A DNA stretch of 64,000 nt from SHZL01 sp963784425 (GCA_963784425.1 CAWARM010000012.1:186001-250000); one strand, 5' to 3'. Shown: positions 1 through 9,555, counted from the stretch's first letter. Notes: generated from the letters alone by a model not told the origin. Made by a program: numbers and translations.

Positions 1-979
1 CCGCCAGAGGCATTCCGACAGCGAACATATGGTGGGCCCACACGATAAAGGACAAGAAGGCAATGGATGCAGTGGCATAAACCATCGCGGCATATCCAAA
101 CAGGGGTTTGCGCGAGAAGGTGGGAATAATCTCTGACACGACGCCAAAGGCCGGCAGGATCATGATGTACACCTCCGGATGGCCAAAGAACCAGAATATG
201 TGCTGGAACATGACCGGGTCGCCGCCACCCGCTGCGTTAAAGAAACTGGTGCCAAAAAAGTGATCAGTAAGCAGCATGGTCACTGCACCGGCCAGCACTG
301 GCATCACGGCTATCAGCAGGAATGCCGTAATCAGCCAGGTCCAGACGAACAGGGGCATGCGCAGAAGGGTCATGCCGGGCGCCCGCATGTTGATAATGGT
401 TGCAATTATATTAATGGAACCCATGATCGAAGAGATTCCCATCATGTGAACCGAGAACACTACAAACGCAAAGCTTTGCCCACCCTGCAGGCTTAAAGGT
501 GGATAAAGTGTCCAGCCGGACGCCGGACCACCGGAATCCATGAACAGCGTGCTCAGCAGCATGGTGAACGCAAACGGGAGGATCCAGAAACTCCAGTTAT
601 TCATGCGCGGCAGTGCCATGTCCGGCGCACCGATCATCATCGGAATCATCCAGTTGGCAAAACCCACCCAGGCAGGCATGACTGCGCCGAAAACCATGAT
701 CAGCGCATGCATGGTGGTCATCTGGTTGAAGAAGTCGGGTTCAACCAGTTGCAATCCGGGCATGAATAATTCTGCGCGTATGACCATGGCCATGAGGCCG
801 CCGGTCAAAAACATTACCAGCGAGAAAACCAGGTAAAGCGTGCCAATGTCTTTGTGATTGGTGGTAAACAGCCAGCGATCAAGGAAGCCACTTGGCTTGT
901 GATCATGATGATCATCATGCGCATCCGTTGCGTGGTCGTGTGCCAGTGATTTTTCGGTACCCATTTCCGTGATTCCCAT
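1..979 (-). CDS. ctaD: Cytochrome c oxidase subunit I, 3' part outside the window
   Basis: Catalytic subunit of an inner-membrane haem-copper oxidase that reduces O2 and pumps protons. About 326 residues are visible. The start is read at 979; an alternative ATG lies at 964. Seen: haem-ligand His91 in TTMHALIMVF, the CuB/Tyr motif WFFGHPEVY, and the two CuB histidines in VWAHHMFAVG near the window edge. Multiple membrane helices are evident. Residues 14-27 form a His/Asp-rich cytoplasmic tail with six histidines, which is odd for the family. The gene follows ctaC with only 3 bp between, so the two are surely co-transcribed. Truncation is by the window, not a mutation. Confidence 0.97.
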   Translation of the reverse strand, partial: MGITEMGTEKSLAHDHATDAHDDHHDHKPSGFLDRWLFTTNHKDIGTLYLVFSLVMFLTGGLMAMVIRAELFMPGLQLVEPDFFNQMTTMHALIMVFGAVMPAWVGFANWMIPMMIGAPDMALPRMNNWSFWILPFAFTMLLSTLFMDSGGPASGWTLYPPLSLQGGQSFAFVVFSVHMMGISSIMGSINIIATIINMRAPGMTLLRMPLFVWTWLITAFLLIAVMPVLAGAVTMLLTDHFFGTSFFNAAGGGDPVMFQHIFWFFGHPEVYIMILPAFGVVSEIIPTFSRKPLFGYAAMVYATASIAFLSFIVWAHHMFAVGMPLA

Positions 980-982
980 GGT

Positions 983-2143
983 TTATCCGTTCTTGATCCG
1001 GGCGATGGCCTGCGGTTGCACGACATCTCCCGTCTCATTTCCAAATGAGTTACGTGTGTAAGTCAGGACCGCGGCGATGTCGGACCCGGACAGCAACCCC
1101 CCGAAAGCCTGCATCGCCGTTCCAGATCGCCCATTGAGTACAAGCTTGATGTGTTCGGTCAAAGGGCCAGTTACCACTGCGCTGCCAGCCAGGGCAGGGA
1201 ACGCTGGGGCCAGCCCGGAGCCATCGACCTGGTGACAGGTTGCGCACTGGGTTTGATACACAGACTCCCCACGCTCCATCAATTCCGCGTTGGTCCAAAG
1301 TCGTTCGGCGTCTGCCTGTTCCGCCACGGCATTCTGTTTTTGCTGGTTGACCCATTGCTGAAACTGTTCCGGTGGCAACACTTCCAGCACGATGGGCATG
1401 AAACCATGGTCTCTGCCGCAAAGCTCCGCACATTGCCCGCGATAAATGCCGGGTTCCTGGATTTCCGCCCAGGCCTCGTTGATAAATCCGGGCACTGCGT
1501 CCCGTTTCCAGCCCAGTGCCGGCACCCACCACGAATGTATAACGTCATCAGCTGTTAGCAGGAACTTGATTTTCGTGCCCGCTGGGAGCACCAGCCTGTG
1601 GTCCACGTCCAGCAGGTAGTTATCCACGGACGCGGGATCAATGCCTGAATCCAGTCTCCTTGCAGCGTTTGACGACGCAGCCAGGGAACTGATGAATTCG
1701 ATTCCTTCGTCGAGATATTCATATTTCCAGCGCCACTGGAAAGCAGTGATTTTGACGGTCATTTCCGTTGTCGGAGTCACCTCCATAACAATGAGGGCAC
1801 GAGTTGCAGGCACTGCGATGACAACGAGAATGAGGACCGGGATTATGGACCACAACATCTCTGCTTTTGTGCTGTGGGTAAACTTTGCCGCCTCGTAGCC
1901 CTTCGATTTGCGATGCAGGACAATTGAGAGAAACATTGCAGAAAACACCAGGACACCGATCACCACGCATATCCATAGAACCGTCATGTGAAGTTCATAG
2001 TTCAGCCGCGATTGTTCGGTAACACCCCGCGTCAGGTTAATTGCGTTTCCGCTATACCCGGGGGCAACCAGAAGCAGCCAAAAAGCCGCGCAAACTGCTG
2101 CAACAACCGCCAATGCAACAATGATCGTATTTTGTTTCTTCAT
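983..2143 (-). CDS. ctaC: Cytochrome c oxidase subunit II with fused C-terminal cytochrome c
   Basis: Electron-entry subunit of the oxidase; 386 aa. An N-terminal signal or anchor (about 7-27) and a second helix (about 53-76, with another near 97-114) precede a cupredoxin domain holding the binuclear CuA site: His203, Cys238, Glu240, Cys242, His246 and Met249 in GQCAELCGRDHGFM. A cytochrome c module follows, with CxxCH at 300-304 (CATCH), as in caa3-type and Pseudomonas-type subunit II proteins. This suggests electrons arrive through the fused haem. The gene leads the ctaC-ctaD operon. There is no strong Shine-Dalgarno before the ATG at 2143. Confidence 0.97.
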   Translation of the reverse strand: MKKQNTIIVALAVVAAVCAAFWLLLVAPGYSGNAINLTRGVTEQSRLNYELHMTVLWICVVIGVLVFSAMFLSIVLHRKSKGYEAAKFTHSTKAEMLWSIIPVLILVVIAVPATRALIVMEVTPTTEMTVKITAFQWRWKYEYLDEGIEFISSLAASSNAARRLDSGIDPASVDNYLLDVDHRLVLPAGTKIKFLLTADDVIHSWWVPALGWKRDAVPGFINEAWAEIQEPGIYRGQCAELCGRDHGFMPIVLEVLPPEQFQQWVNQQKQNAVAEQADAERLWTNAELMERGESVYQTQCATCHQVDGSGLAPAFPALAGSAVVTGPLTEHIKLVLNGRSGTAMQAFGGLLSGSDIAAVLTYTRNSFGNETGDVVQPQAIARIKNG

Positions 2144-2432
2144 CAGGTTTTCAGGCCTCAGGATTAAAAGTGACGAATAAACCGCACGACTGGTTTGGTT
2201 GCATACCGGGGTATGTCGGGCTGCTATCCCGGGAAAGAGCAGCCCGCTCGCCAGTATTGGTTGGGCCGCTACAGGCAGCCAAACCGTTCTAAAGTCACTT
2301 AACGCAGCAATTCAGCAAGCCGCTAATTGTATCCGTCCTGCTCAGAGGTGGGCAAGGCGATTTACCGGTTTTCATGTGTTGAGGCTGCGAGTAAACTGGC
2401 CAAAGAATGAATCAATGGCTAAATGTCCACGA
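2144..2432. other. Intergenic leader upstream of ctaC, hairpin-rich, no gene seen
   Basis: No credible coding sequence. It holds a perfect CATACC/GGTATG hairpin (2202-2215) and a GGGCTGCT/AGCAGCCC hairpin (2218-2245), enclosed by a looser TGGTTTGGTTGC/GCAGCCAAACC pairing. As it lies between divergent ctaC and putA, it probably carries the ctaC promoter and leader. I could not place a convincing promoter. Confidence 0.5.
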
Positions 2433-2600
2433 CTAGTGGACTGTAACAGAGAAAACGAAAGCAGCTCGCTGGTTCTGGCGGCGCCTGGCTTGATCTTCAC
2501 TCGGTCGATAGCTATGGCTATCAACCTCGCTCCAGACCGGCGCCAGCCACCGCCATCCCTTCGCGATCCCTCTTCTGCTTTCTCTGTTACAGTCCACTAG
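2433..2600. mobile_element. MITE-like element, 160 bp between CTAG tetramers
   Basis: CTAG at 2433-2436 and CTAG at 2597-2600 border exactly 160 bp. Its ends are perfect inverted repeats (TGGACTGTAACAGAGA and its complement). Inner parts also pair imperfectly (GGCGCC-rich arms, GATAGC/GCTATC at the apex), so one strand can fold into one long hairpin. It is too short for a transposase. The form is that of a non-autonomous miniature inverted-repeat element; CTAG would be the target duplication. The family is not identified. Compare the element at 54490-54657. Confidence 0.7.
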
Positions 2601-2627
2601 CCCGCAAAAACCCAGGAGTAAGCAGCA

Positions 2628-5600
2628 GTGACCGAAAAGAGGGCATTCGACTTCCTTAAATCCCCAAACCTGGACATGAATCCCTTAAGAAGGGCAATAA
2701 ACGAGTCCTATCACGCTGATGAAGCTCAGCTTGTTCTGCAAATATTGGAGCGCGCGAGGCTTGATCCTGGCGCGGTTGCGCGGGTTTCGCAAAGAGCTGA
2801 GTTCCTGGTAAGCCAGGTGCGGTCACGAAAATCCAACCAGGGGGTCATGGAAGCCTTCATGCAGGAGTACGACCTTTCTTCGGAAGAAGGGGTGGTATTG
2901 ATGTGCCTTGCGGAGGCGCTGCTGCGCATCCCGGATTCTGCAACGGCAGAGAAACTCATTGCGGACAAATTGGGTGATGCCGATTGGGAGTCCCATGTTG
3001 GCAAGAGCGCGTCAGTGTTGGTGAATGCCTCGACGTGGGGCCTGATGCTGACCGGAAAGCTGGTGGCCTTTTCAGGAAATGCTGCCAACAACTTCCCGGC
3101 CGCGCTGGGCCGACTGATCAATCGAAGCGGAGAGCCCATGGTTCGCGGCGCCATTCGCCAGGCTATGCGAATCATGGGATACCAGTACGTCATGGGGCGC
3201 ACCATCGCAGAAGCCATTGAACGTTCGCGCAAGAAAGACAATCGCATGTACCACTGTTCCTTCGACATGCTTGGCGAGGCTGCCCTGACAAGTCGGGATG
3301 CAGATCGCTACATGGCAGCGTATTGCAATGCCATTGGCACTATTGGCCGAAGCAACCAGGCAGACAGCATTTACGCGGCTCCCAGTATTTCGGTGAAGTT
3401 GTCGGCCTTGCATCCGCGATTCGAGTTTTCACAGGCAGAACGCGTCGTGCGGGAACTGGCGCCGCGCTTGCTGGAACTGGCACAACTGGCAAAAGACAAC
3501 AGTATGGCTCTGACCATCGACACCGAGGAAGCGGAGCGGTTGCTGCTCACCCTGGACGTTTTTTCGCACGTGTTTGCCGAGCCAGCACTCGCCGGATGGA
3601 ATGGGTTCGGCCTCGCGCTACAGGCATACCAAAAGCGTGCAATTCCCGAAATTGACTTCCTTGCGGACCTGGCACACCGCCATGGGCGTCGAATTCCGGT
3701 GCGGTTGGTCAAGGGCGCTTACTGGGATTCCGAGATCAAGTATGCGCAGGTTGAAGGTTTTGGCGGATATCCGGTGTTCACGCGTAAGGCAAACACAGAT
3801 GTTTCGTACATTGCTTGCGCCAGGGCCTTGTTGTCAGACAGGCAGGCATTTTTCCCTCAGTTCGCTACACACAATGCCCATACGATTGCCGTGATCACTG
3901 AACTGGCGGGTGACCGGCTGGATTTCGAGTTTCAGCGCTTGCACGGCATGGGGGCTGACCTTTATGGCGTGGTCATGGAGGCGCCCGGATATCGGCATGC
4001 CTGCAGGGTGTATGCACCCGTCGGCAGTCATGAAGATCTCCTGCCTTACCTGGTGAGGCGATTACTGGAAAATGGATCAAATACCTCGTTCGTAAACCGG
4101 ATCGTCAATGAATCCCTGCCTGCATCCGAGGTCGCAGAAGATCCAATCCTGAAGGTGCAGAACACGCGACCGGTGGCGCATGCTGGAATACCTTTACCCC
4201 GCGACCTCTATGGACCGCATCGAAAAAATTCCAGCGGCGTGAACCTGGCCAATGAGTTGTCGGTGGAGTCACTGGCGGAGCAAATGCAGCGCTTTGCCGG
4301 TCGGCGCTGGGATGTTGAGCCCATACTGGCTACCTCCCTGATTACCGAGCCAGGCCCGCGTTCAGACAAGCTCAACCCGGCCCAATTATCAGACATGGTG
4401 GGAACTGTTACCCAGGCAAGTGAGCAGCAAATCGAGAAATCGATTTCCGTTGCTCGTGATTATGCCCCTGACTGGAACAGGGTACCACCCGGCACCCGAG
4501 CGGATATGCTGGACAGGGCAGCAGATCTGATGGAGCAAAACCTGCCTGAACTCATGGTCCTCTGCGCGCGGGAAGCCGGGAAAACCATCCGGGACGCAAT
4601 TGCCGAAGTGCGCGAGGCAGTTGATTTTGCTCGTTACTACGCACTCCAGGCAAGGGAGCATTTCAGTCAACCCATGCTCATGCCCGGACCAACGGGCGAA
4701 TCGAACGAACTGTCGTTGCATGGCAAAGGTGTATTTGCCTGCATCAGCCCATGGAATTTCCCACTGGCCATTTTCACCGGGCAGGTAACTGCAGCCCTGG
4801 CGGCAGGAAATACCGTACTGGCAAAACCCGCTGAACAAACTCCAGCTATTGCTGCGTTTGCAACGCGTTTGCTACACCAGGCTGGTGTGCCGGTGGCTGC
4901 GCTGCAACTGCTTCCGGGAGACGGTGCCGCAGTCGGTGCGAGACTTACTTCAGACCCGCGGATCGATGGCGTTGCTTTCACGGGCTCTACGGAGACTGCG
5001 CGGCTGATCAACCGTTCACTGGCTGCTCGCGATGCCCCTCTGGCAACCTTGATCGCAGAAACAGGTGGACAGAATGCCATGCTGGTAGACAGCTCCGCTT
5101 TGCCTGAGCAAGTGGTCAAAGACGTCATTTCCAGCGCATTTTTAAGCGCGGGTCAGCGTTGCTCGGCTTTGCGCGTGTTGTATTTGCAAAAGGACATGGC
5201 CGATCACGTAATCCAGTTACTCAATGGTGCGATGCAGGAACTGGTCATTGGAGACCCGCGCAAACTATCCACTGACATAGGTCCCGTGATAGATCAGGAT
5301 GCTTTGAATTTGCTAGAGGATCATGTGCGACGAATGGAGAAACAGGCGAGGCTGGTCGCTCGTGTTACGCTGCCACCCGTGCTTGATGGTCATTTCTTTG
5401 CGCCGTGTGCTTTTGAAATTGATGGCATAGCGCAGTTGCACAAGGAGGTATTTGGCCCCGTCTTGCATATAGTGCGCTATGGCGCTCGAGAGCTTGACAA
5501 GGTAATTGATGAAATTAATGCCGCTGACTATGGACTGACCTTGGGCATTCACAGCCGAATTGACAGAACGCAGGCATACATCTCCAGCCGGATCAGGGCG

Positions 5601-5795
5601 GGTAATTGCTACATCAATCGCAACATGATCGGTGCTGTTGTGGGAGTCCAACCTTTCGGTGGAGAGCGGCTTTCCGGAACCGGGCCCAAAGCGGGGGGTC
5701 CACATTACGTGCTCAGGTTTGCCACGGAGCGAACATTGACCATTAATACGGCAGCAGTTGGCGGAAATGCCAGTTTGCTGGCGCTGGAGGAGTAG
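2628..5795 (+). CDS. putA: Bifunctional proline dehydrogenase / P5C dehydrogenase
   Basis: Oxidises proline to glutamate in two channelled steps with FAD and NAD+. 1055 aa, GTG start with AGGAG 11-15 bp upstream. The N-terminal helical arm leads to a PRODH barrel (SVKLSALHPRFE, VRLVKGAYWDSEIK, FATHNAHT). The aldehyde dehydrogenase half follows (CISPWNFPLAIFTGQ, FTGSTETA) with catalytic Glu811 in AETGGQN and Cys845 in GQRCSALR. It has no N-terminal ribbon-helix-helix DNA-binding domain, unlike the roughly 1320-aa E. coli protein, so it is a short type-A PutA and cannot be its own repressor by that route. gspA starts 40 bp downstream. Confidence 0.97.
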   Translation: MTEKRAFDFLKSPNLDMNPLRRAINESYHADEAQLVLQILERARLDPGAVARVSQRAEFLVSQVRSRKSNQGVMEAFMQEYDLSSEEGVVLMCLAEALLRIPDSATAEKLIADKLGDADWESHVGKSASVLVNASTWGLMLTGKLVAFSGNAANNFPAALGRLINRSGEPMVRGAIRQAMRIMGYQYVMGRTIAEAIERSRKKDNRMYHCSFDMLGEAALTSRDADRYMAAYCNAIGTIGRSNQADSIYAAPSISVKLSALHPRFEFSQAERVVRELAPRLLELAQLAKDNSMALTIDTEEAERLLLTLDVFSHVFAEPALAGWNGFGLALQAYQKRAIPEIDFLADLAHRHGRRIPVRLVKGAYWDSEIKYAQVEGFGGYPVFTRKANTDVSYIACARALLSDRQAFFPQFATHNAHTIAVITELAGDRLDFEFQRLHGMGADLYGVVMEAPGYRHACRVYAPVGSHEDLLPYLVRRLLENGSNTSFVNRIVNESLPASEVAEDPILKVQNTRPVAHAGIPLPRDLYGPHRKNSSGVNLANELSVESLAEQMQRFAGRRWDVEPILATSLITEPGPRSDKLNPAQLSDMVGTVTQASEQQIEKSISVARDYAPDWNRVPPGTRADMLDRAADLMEQNLPELMVLCAREAGKTIRDAIAEVREAVDFARYYALQAREHFSQPMLMPGPTGESNELSLHGKGVFACISPWNFPLAIFTGQVTAALAAGNTVLAKPAEQTPAIAAFATRLLHQAGVPVAALQLLPGDGAAVGARLTSDPRIDGVAFTGSTETARLINRSLAARDAPLATLIAETGGQNAMLVDSSALPEQVVKDVISSAFLSAGQRCSALRVLYLQKDMADHVIQLLNGAMQELVIGDPRKLSTDIGPVIDQDALNLLEDHVRRMEKQARLVARVTLPPVLDGHFFAPCAFEIDGIAQLHKEVFGPVLHIVRYGARELDKVIDEINAADYGLTLGIHSRIDRTQAYISSRIRAGNCYINRNMIGAVVGVQPFGGERLSGTGPKAGGPHYVLRFATERTLTINTAAVGGNASLLALEE

Positions 5796-5835
5796 TTCCG
5801 CATGCGTTTAATTCACCACAGTCCGGGATAACGAC

Positions 5836-7638
5836 GTGTATCTGCAGTTTTTCGGTTTGACTGAAGTGCCATTCTCGATAACGCCAGACCCGGCGTTCGT
5901 CTACCTGAGCGCGGCGCACAGGGATGCCCTGGCACACCTGTTATACGGCGTAGGAAAAGGCGGTGCAGGCGGCTTCGTTCAGTTGACCGGTGAAGTTGGG
6001 ACGGGTAAGACCACCTTGTGTCGCTGTCTCCTCCAGCAGGTGCCGGAGGACACCATCATTGCGCTCATTCTCAACCCCATGCTCACTCCCAGGGAACTTC
6101 TGGTTGCCATTTGCGAGGAGTTGGACGTCAATATCGATGGCATTCGTGAGAGCAGCAAGGAGCTGGTGGACGCGCTTAATGCATGCCTTTTGCATCATCA
6201 TGCCCACGACCGGCGTGTAGTTGTTGTAATTGATGAAGCTCAGAATTTGAGCCCCGACGCACTCGAACAGGTGCGGTTGCTGACAAATCTTGAAACTGCC
6301 AAGCACAAGCTGCTGCAAATGGTGCTCCTGGGTCAGCCCGAGCTGCGCCAGTTGCTCCAGCGCCAGAACCTGCGGCAACTTGCACAGCGCATTACGGCCA
6401 GGTACCACCTGACACCACTCAGCGAGAAAGAAACTGTCGCCTACGTGCGGCACCGCATGCAGGTCGCGGGTGCGCAGCACAATCCATTTAATCGTTCAGC
6501 CATGAGGGCCTTGTATCAGCGCTCAAGCGGCATACCGCGGTTGATCAACATCATTGCTGATCGCGCGCTGGCGGGAGCCTATGCGTTCGAAACCTCCAAG
6601 GTAAATGCCCGCCTGGTTCATGCGGCTGCGAGCGAAGTGCAGCCCAGCGAAACGCGCATGCAAGGAAATCGCCGGCCTGGGCTGATTGCCGTGGCAGCGG
6701 TGATGCTGTTACTTGTCGTTTTCTTATCCCTATGGACCCTGCCTGGCATGAATCTGAAAATCCAGGCGCCAAATGGATCCGGCGATGCAGCAAATCAGGC
6801 CTCAAGTGATGCAGACACGGCCAAGCCTGCTGCCACTTTGCCAATTCAGAACCTGGGTTCTGGTGAAACTGTGCCTGCACAGCAGACATTGGAGCCGGTG
6901 GTGCCAGACCAGGAACTGGCAGGCAACCCTGTGACCGATAAGGTGAAGCTGGCGGTCGGGGAAGACACCACCAATGCGGTTACACCATCAGCTGCGCCGC
7001 CACTGGTTTTTGCCTCTCCTACCGCTATTCCAGCCGGGTTGGACGCGCGGTGGCTGGCTGAACAGAGCGTGCTGTCCTGGCAGGGTCTTGCGGACGTTTG
7101 GCGTGATGGCAAAAGGGTGAACGCACTCCGTGCCGCTTGTGATGGTCAGCCAGGAACTGGCTATGCGTGCCTGCACATCCAGGGAAACTGGGGCAAAATT
7201 CAGCGTCTGGGCTTGCCGGTAATTCTGGTCCTGCAGGATGACCTTGAATACCGACTGATGTTAACCGGAATGGACGAAGATCGACTGCTGGTGGGGATCG
7301 GTGCCGAACGAAGGCTTATCGACCGCAAGACTATGGATAACAAATGGCTGGGCGAATACATCGTGGCCTGGCCACAAGCACCAGACTGGCCGATGCAAGT
7401 TCAGCGGGGGGAGGCGGGGGCCGCCGTGAAAATCGTTATGCAAATGGCTGCACAGGCTGACCCGCCCTGGACAGGCGCGGACCAGTTTGACGCAGGCTTC
7501 GAATCCTGGCTGTTTGATTTTCAGCGCCGCCAGGGGCTGATTCCAGATGGAATCGTCGGACCCCAGACACTGCTGTACTTGATGGCGCCAACTATTATTG
7601 AACCCCGCCTAGCCGTGAATCTGGATGGGGGTTACTGA
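5836..7638 (+). CDS. gspA: GspA/ExeA-type AAA ATPase with peptidoglycan-binding domain
   Basis: Inner-membrane ATPase that helps insert the type II secretion secretin through peptidoglycan. 600 aa from a GTG start; the family hallmark YLQFFGLTEVPFSITPDP follows at once, fixing the start. Walker A GEVGTGKT is at 52-59 and Walker B VVVIDEAQ at about 129-136. A single membrane segment lies at about 282-300, followed by a Pro/Ala-rich periplasmic linker, a C39-peptidase-like region and a C-terminal PG_binding_1 domain (FQRRQGLIPDGIVGPQT). It is paired with gspB 2 bp downstream. No other gsp gene is in the window. Confidence 0.92.
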   Translation: MYLQFFGLTEVPFSITPDPAFVYLSAAHRDALAHLLYGVGKGGAGGFVQLTGEVGTGKTTLCRCLLQQVPEDTIIALILNPMLTPRELLVAICEELDVNIDGIRESSKELVDALNACLLHHHAHDRRVVVVIDEAQNLSPDALEQVRLLTNLETAKHKLLQMVLLGQPELRQLLQRQNLRQLAQRITARYHLTPLSEKETVAYVRHRMQVAGAQHNPFNRSAMRALYQRSSGIPRLINIIADRALAGAYAFETSKVNARLVHAAASEVQPSETRMQGNRRPGLIAVAAVMLLLVVFLSLWTLPGMNLKIQAPNGSGDAANQASSDADTAKPAATLPIQNLGSGETVPAQQTLEPVVPDQELAGNPVTDKVKLAVGEDTTNAVTPSAAPPLVFASPTAIPAGLDARWLAEQSVLSWQGLADVWRDGKRVNALRAACDGQPGTGYACLHIQGNWGKIQRLGLPVILVLQDDLEYRLMLTGMDEDRLLVGIGAERRLIDRKTMDNKWLGEYIVAWPQAPDWPMQVQRGEAGAAVKIVMQMAAQADPPWTGADQFDAGFESWLFDFQRRQGLIPDGIVGPQTLLYLMAPTIIEPRLAVNLDGGY

Positions 7639-7640
7639 AC

Positions 7641-8450
7641 ATGTCAATCCTGCTGGATGCACTCAGGAAATCAGAAGAGCAACGCCGGTTGGGAGCAACA
7701 CCTACTTTGCAAACTCCCGAGAGTAATGCAGACCTGACTGTCGGTGAGCAGCGCATTTGGATTCCGGCCGTGATGTTGTTGCTGGCTGCGGGGGTGATTG
7801 CATGGATCGGCGCAGCGCAGTTTCGTAAGCCTGAGCCAGTTCCGGGGCCGACTATTGCCACAATCGAGTCCCTGCCGATAGATATTCCGGTCAAGGCAGA
7901 GTCACCCCAGAAGAGTTTGAACCGCCTGGTGAGCAGCCCGCAAGTTCCTCCGCCAACTACACCCGTCAAGGATTTCGCCGCAGAGCCCGGGTCGACGGCC
8001 GTTGCAGATGTGCCGCGGGTCGATAAGGAACAAACGTTGCGGACCAGCCGAAAGGTTCGGAGCGCACAAGCGGTTAGCGTGGTCTCTGCGGCTTCAGGTG
8101 AAAAAGCCTCAGCACCCGCACTGCCAGCAAGTGAGGAACCCATAGCTGCATTGGTTGAGGATCTTAGCGAATCTGACGTTGCAGCCCGGCCGGAGGCCGA
8201 TCAGCTGCAGCCCTATGCTGGTGAGCCCATAAGTTATTGGCAGATACCGCAGTCCCTTCGGGAAAGCATGCCGGAAATGCGGATAACTGTTCTGGTGTAT
8301 TCGGAAAACCCGCAGGACCGTTTCCTTTTGATCAACGGGAAACGTTTGCGGGAAAAAGATGAAGTCAGTGATGGCCTGGTGGTGGAAGAAATTCAACGCG
8401 ATCGCGCGATTTTCACTTTCCGCGATTATCGTTTCCAGGTAAAGAGCTAG
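7641..8450 (+). CDS. gspB: GspB-like type II secretion assembly protein
   Basis: Partner of GspA in secretin assembly; 269 aa. The N-terminus MSILLDALRKSEEQRRLG is typical of GspB/ExeB proteins. One membrane helix lies at about residues 40-62, followed by a low-complexity periplasmic linker (about 65-190) and a C-terminal T2SSB-type domain (SYWQIPQSLRESMPEMRI to the end). It starts 2 bp after the gspA stop, so coupling is likely. The family is known to form a complex with GspA; here that is inferred from adjacency. Confidence 0.88.
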   Translation: MSILLDALRKSEEQRRLGATPTLQTPESNADLTVGEQRIWIPAVMLLLAAGVIAWIGAAQFRKPEPVPGPTIATIESLPIDIPVKAESPQKSLNRLVSSPQVPPPTTPVKDFAAEPGSTAVADVPRVDKEQTLRTSRKVRSAQAVSVVSAASGEKASAPALPASEEPIAALVEDLSESDVAARPEADQLQPYAGEPISYWQIPQSLRESMPEMRITVLVYSENPQDRFLLINGKRLREKDEVSDGLVVEEIQRDRAIFTFRDYRFQVKS

Positions 8451-8458
8451 GAACGATT

Positions 8459-9145
8459 ATGAACAGCGGAATTGTCACCAACTGGTCGGAATCCCGGCCG
8501 GGGCGACCTTATGCGACGGTTGGCTTTTCATTGGTTTGTGTAGTGCTGCTGTCTCTGTATTTCCTGATTTCGCCGATGTTGCAGCAAGCCATGATTGACC
8601 TTGGCGGAATGCAGCCTCGAGCCGTATCTGCATTATTGTTCCAGTCCCCCGGGAGTTGGTGGAATTACCCGGCGTGGACGCTTTTAAGTGCAATCTTCCT
8701 GCACGCCAGCTGGTTACACCTGCTCGGCAATCTGGCTTATCTGTGGGTATTCGGTATCCCGGTAGAGCAGAGATTGGGGACTTCAGGCATGATTGCCCTA
8801 TTCCTCACCGGGGGCGCACTGGCCAATGCGATAGTCGCCCTGCAGCTGGGAAATCTGGAAGCCCCGGTCATTGGTGCCAGTGGCGCAATATCATCGGTCG
8901 TTGGTGCCTATCTTGGCTTGTTTCCTTCGCGCCGCATTGGCTTATTCTTGCCGCTGGGTTTGTACCTTCAGTTTGCCCAGGTGCCTTCACTACTGGTGAT
9001 TGGCTCGTGGTTTACACTACAGTTGCTTTATACCGTTTTCGGCCCCATTAATGCTGCAGTTGCGTGGTGGACGCACTTGGGGGGCTTTGCACTGGGGCTA
9101 AGTATTGCGTTGTTGTACCGCGCCTTCGTGCAATTGAGAGCATAG
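8459..9145 (+). CDS. Rhomboid-family intramembrane serine protease
   Basis: Cuts within membrane helices of substrate proteins. 228 aa with about six membrane segments. Seen: HASWLHLLGN in the expected second-helix position (His82, His87, Asn91), catalytic Ser141 in GASGAIS, and the dyad His206 in WTHLGGFALG. It starts 8 bp after gspB and reads on in the same operon. The substrate is unknown. The last codons and stop lie inside a triple 11-bp repeat. Confidence 0.93.
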   Translation: MNSGIVTNWSESRPGRPYATVGFSLVCVVLLSLYFLISPMLQQAMIDLGGMQPRAVSALLFQSPGSWWNYPAWTLLSAIFLHASWLHLLGNLAYLWVFGIPVEQRLGTSGMIALFLTGGALANAIVALQLGNLEAPVIGASGAISSVVGAYLGLFPSRRIGLFLPLGLYLQFAQVPSLLVIGSWFTLQLLYTVFGPINAAVAWWTHLGGFALGLSIALLYRAFVQLRA

Positions 9146-9169
9146 TAAGAGCACAGTAAGAGCATAGCG
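9137..9169. repeat. Three tandem 11-bp units over the rhomboid stop codon
   Basis: AGAGCATAGTA, AGAGCACAGTA and AGAGCATAGCG follow one another exactly. The first unit contains the rhomboid TAG stop and the copies extend into the 49-bp gap before the next gene. This looks like local slippage duplication. Confidence 0.85.
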
Positions 9170-9194
9170 ATGAAGCAAACACGGGTGATGAGAT

Positions 9195-9524
9195 ATGGCA
9201 GGCAAAGCACTTTATAAGGTCATTTTTTTGAATCACGGCAAGGTGTATGAGCTCTTTAGCGAAAGCGTCGGCTCCAGCGGACTATGGGGATTCATCGAGG
9301 TATCCGAGCTGGTATTTGAAACGGGCGAAGGCCTCGTCGTGGATCCAACCGAAGAAAAAATGCGCCAGGAGTTTGCGGGAGCAAAGGTGCTACATCTTCC
9401 GATACAAAGCGTGCTGCGCATTGAGGAAGTGGAAAAGCGTGGCAAGTGCCTCATCCGGGATCGTGAGTCCGGGGAGAAAGTAACCCCGTTTCCTCTTTCA
9501 CCCCCTAACCGGTCCCAGTCCTGA
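9195..9524 (+). CDS. DUF1820 family protein
   Basis: 109 aa, soluble, function unknown. MAGKALYKVIFLNHGKVYEL and the GLWGFIEVSELVFE segment match my memory of the DUF1820 family, which is found in gammaproteobacteria as a single-domain protein. No catalytic motif is visible. It is the last gene of the putA-gspAB-rhomboid strand and converges on yajL with a 31-bp gap and no obvious terminator. Confidence 0.8.
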   Translation: MAGKALYKVIFLNHGKVYELFSESVGSSGLWGFIEVSELVFETGEGLVVDPTEEKMRQEFAGAKVLHLPIQSVLRIEEVEKRGKCLIRDRESGEKVTPFPLSPPNRSQS

Positions 9525-9555
9525 GTATTAAACGCTGCCCCGTCCTGACCATTGC

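Noticed and set aside
2199..2600. 133-codon open frame upstream of putA
   Set aside because: It runs through the hairpin leader and the MITE-like element, ends on its border, and has no recognisable protein features.
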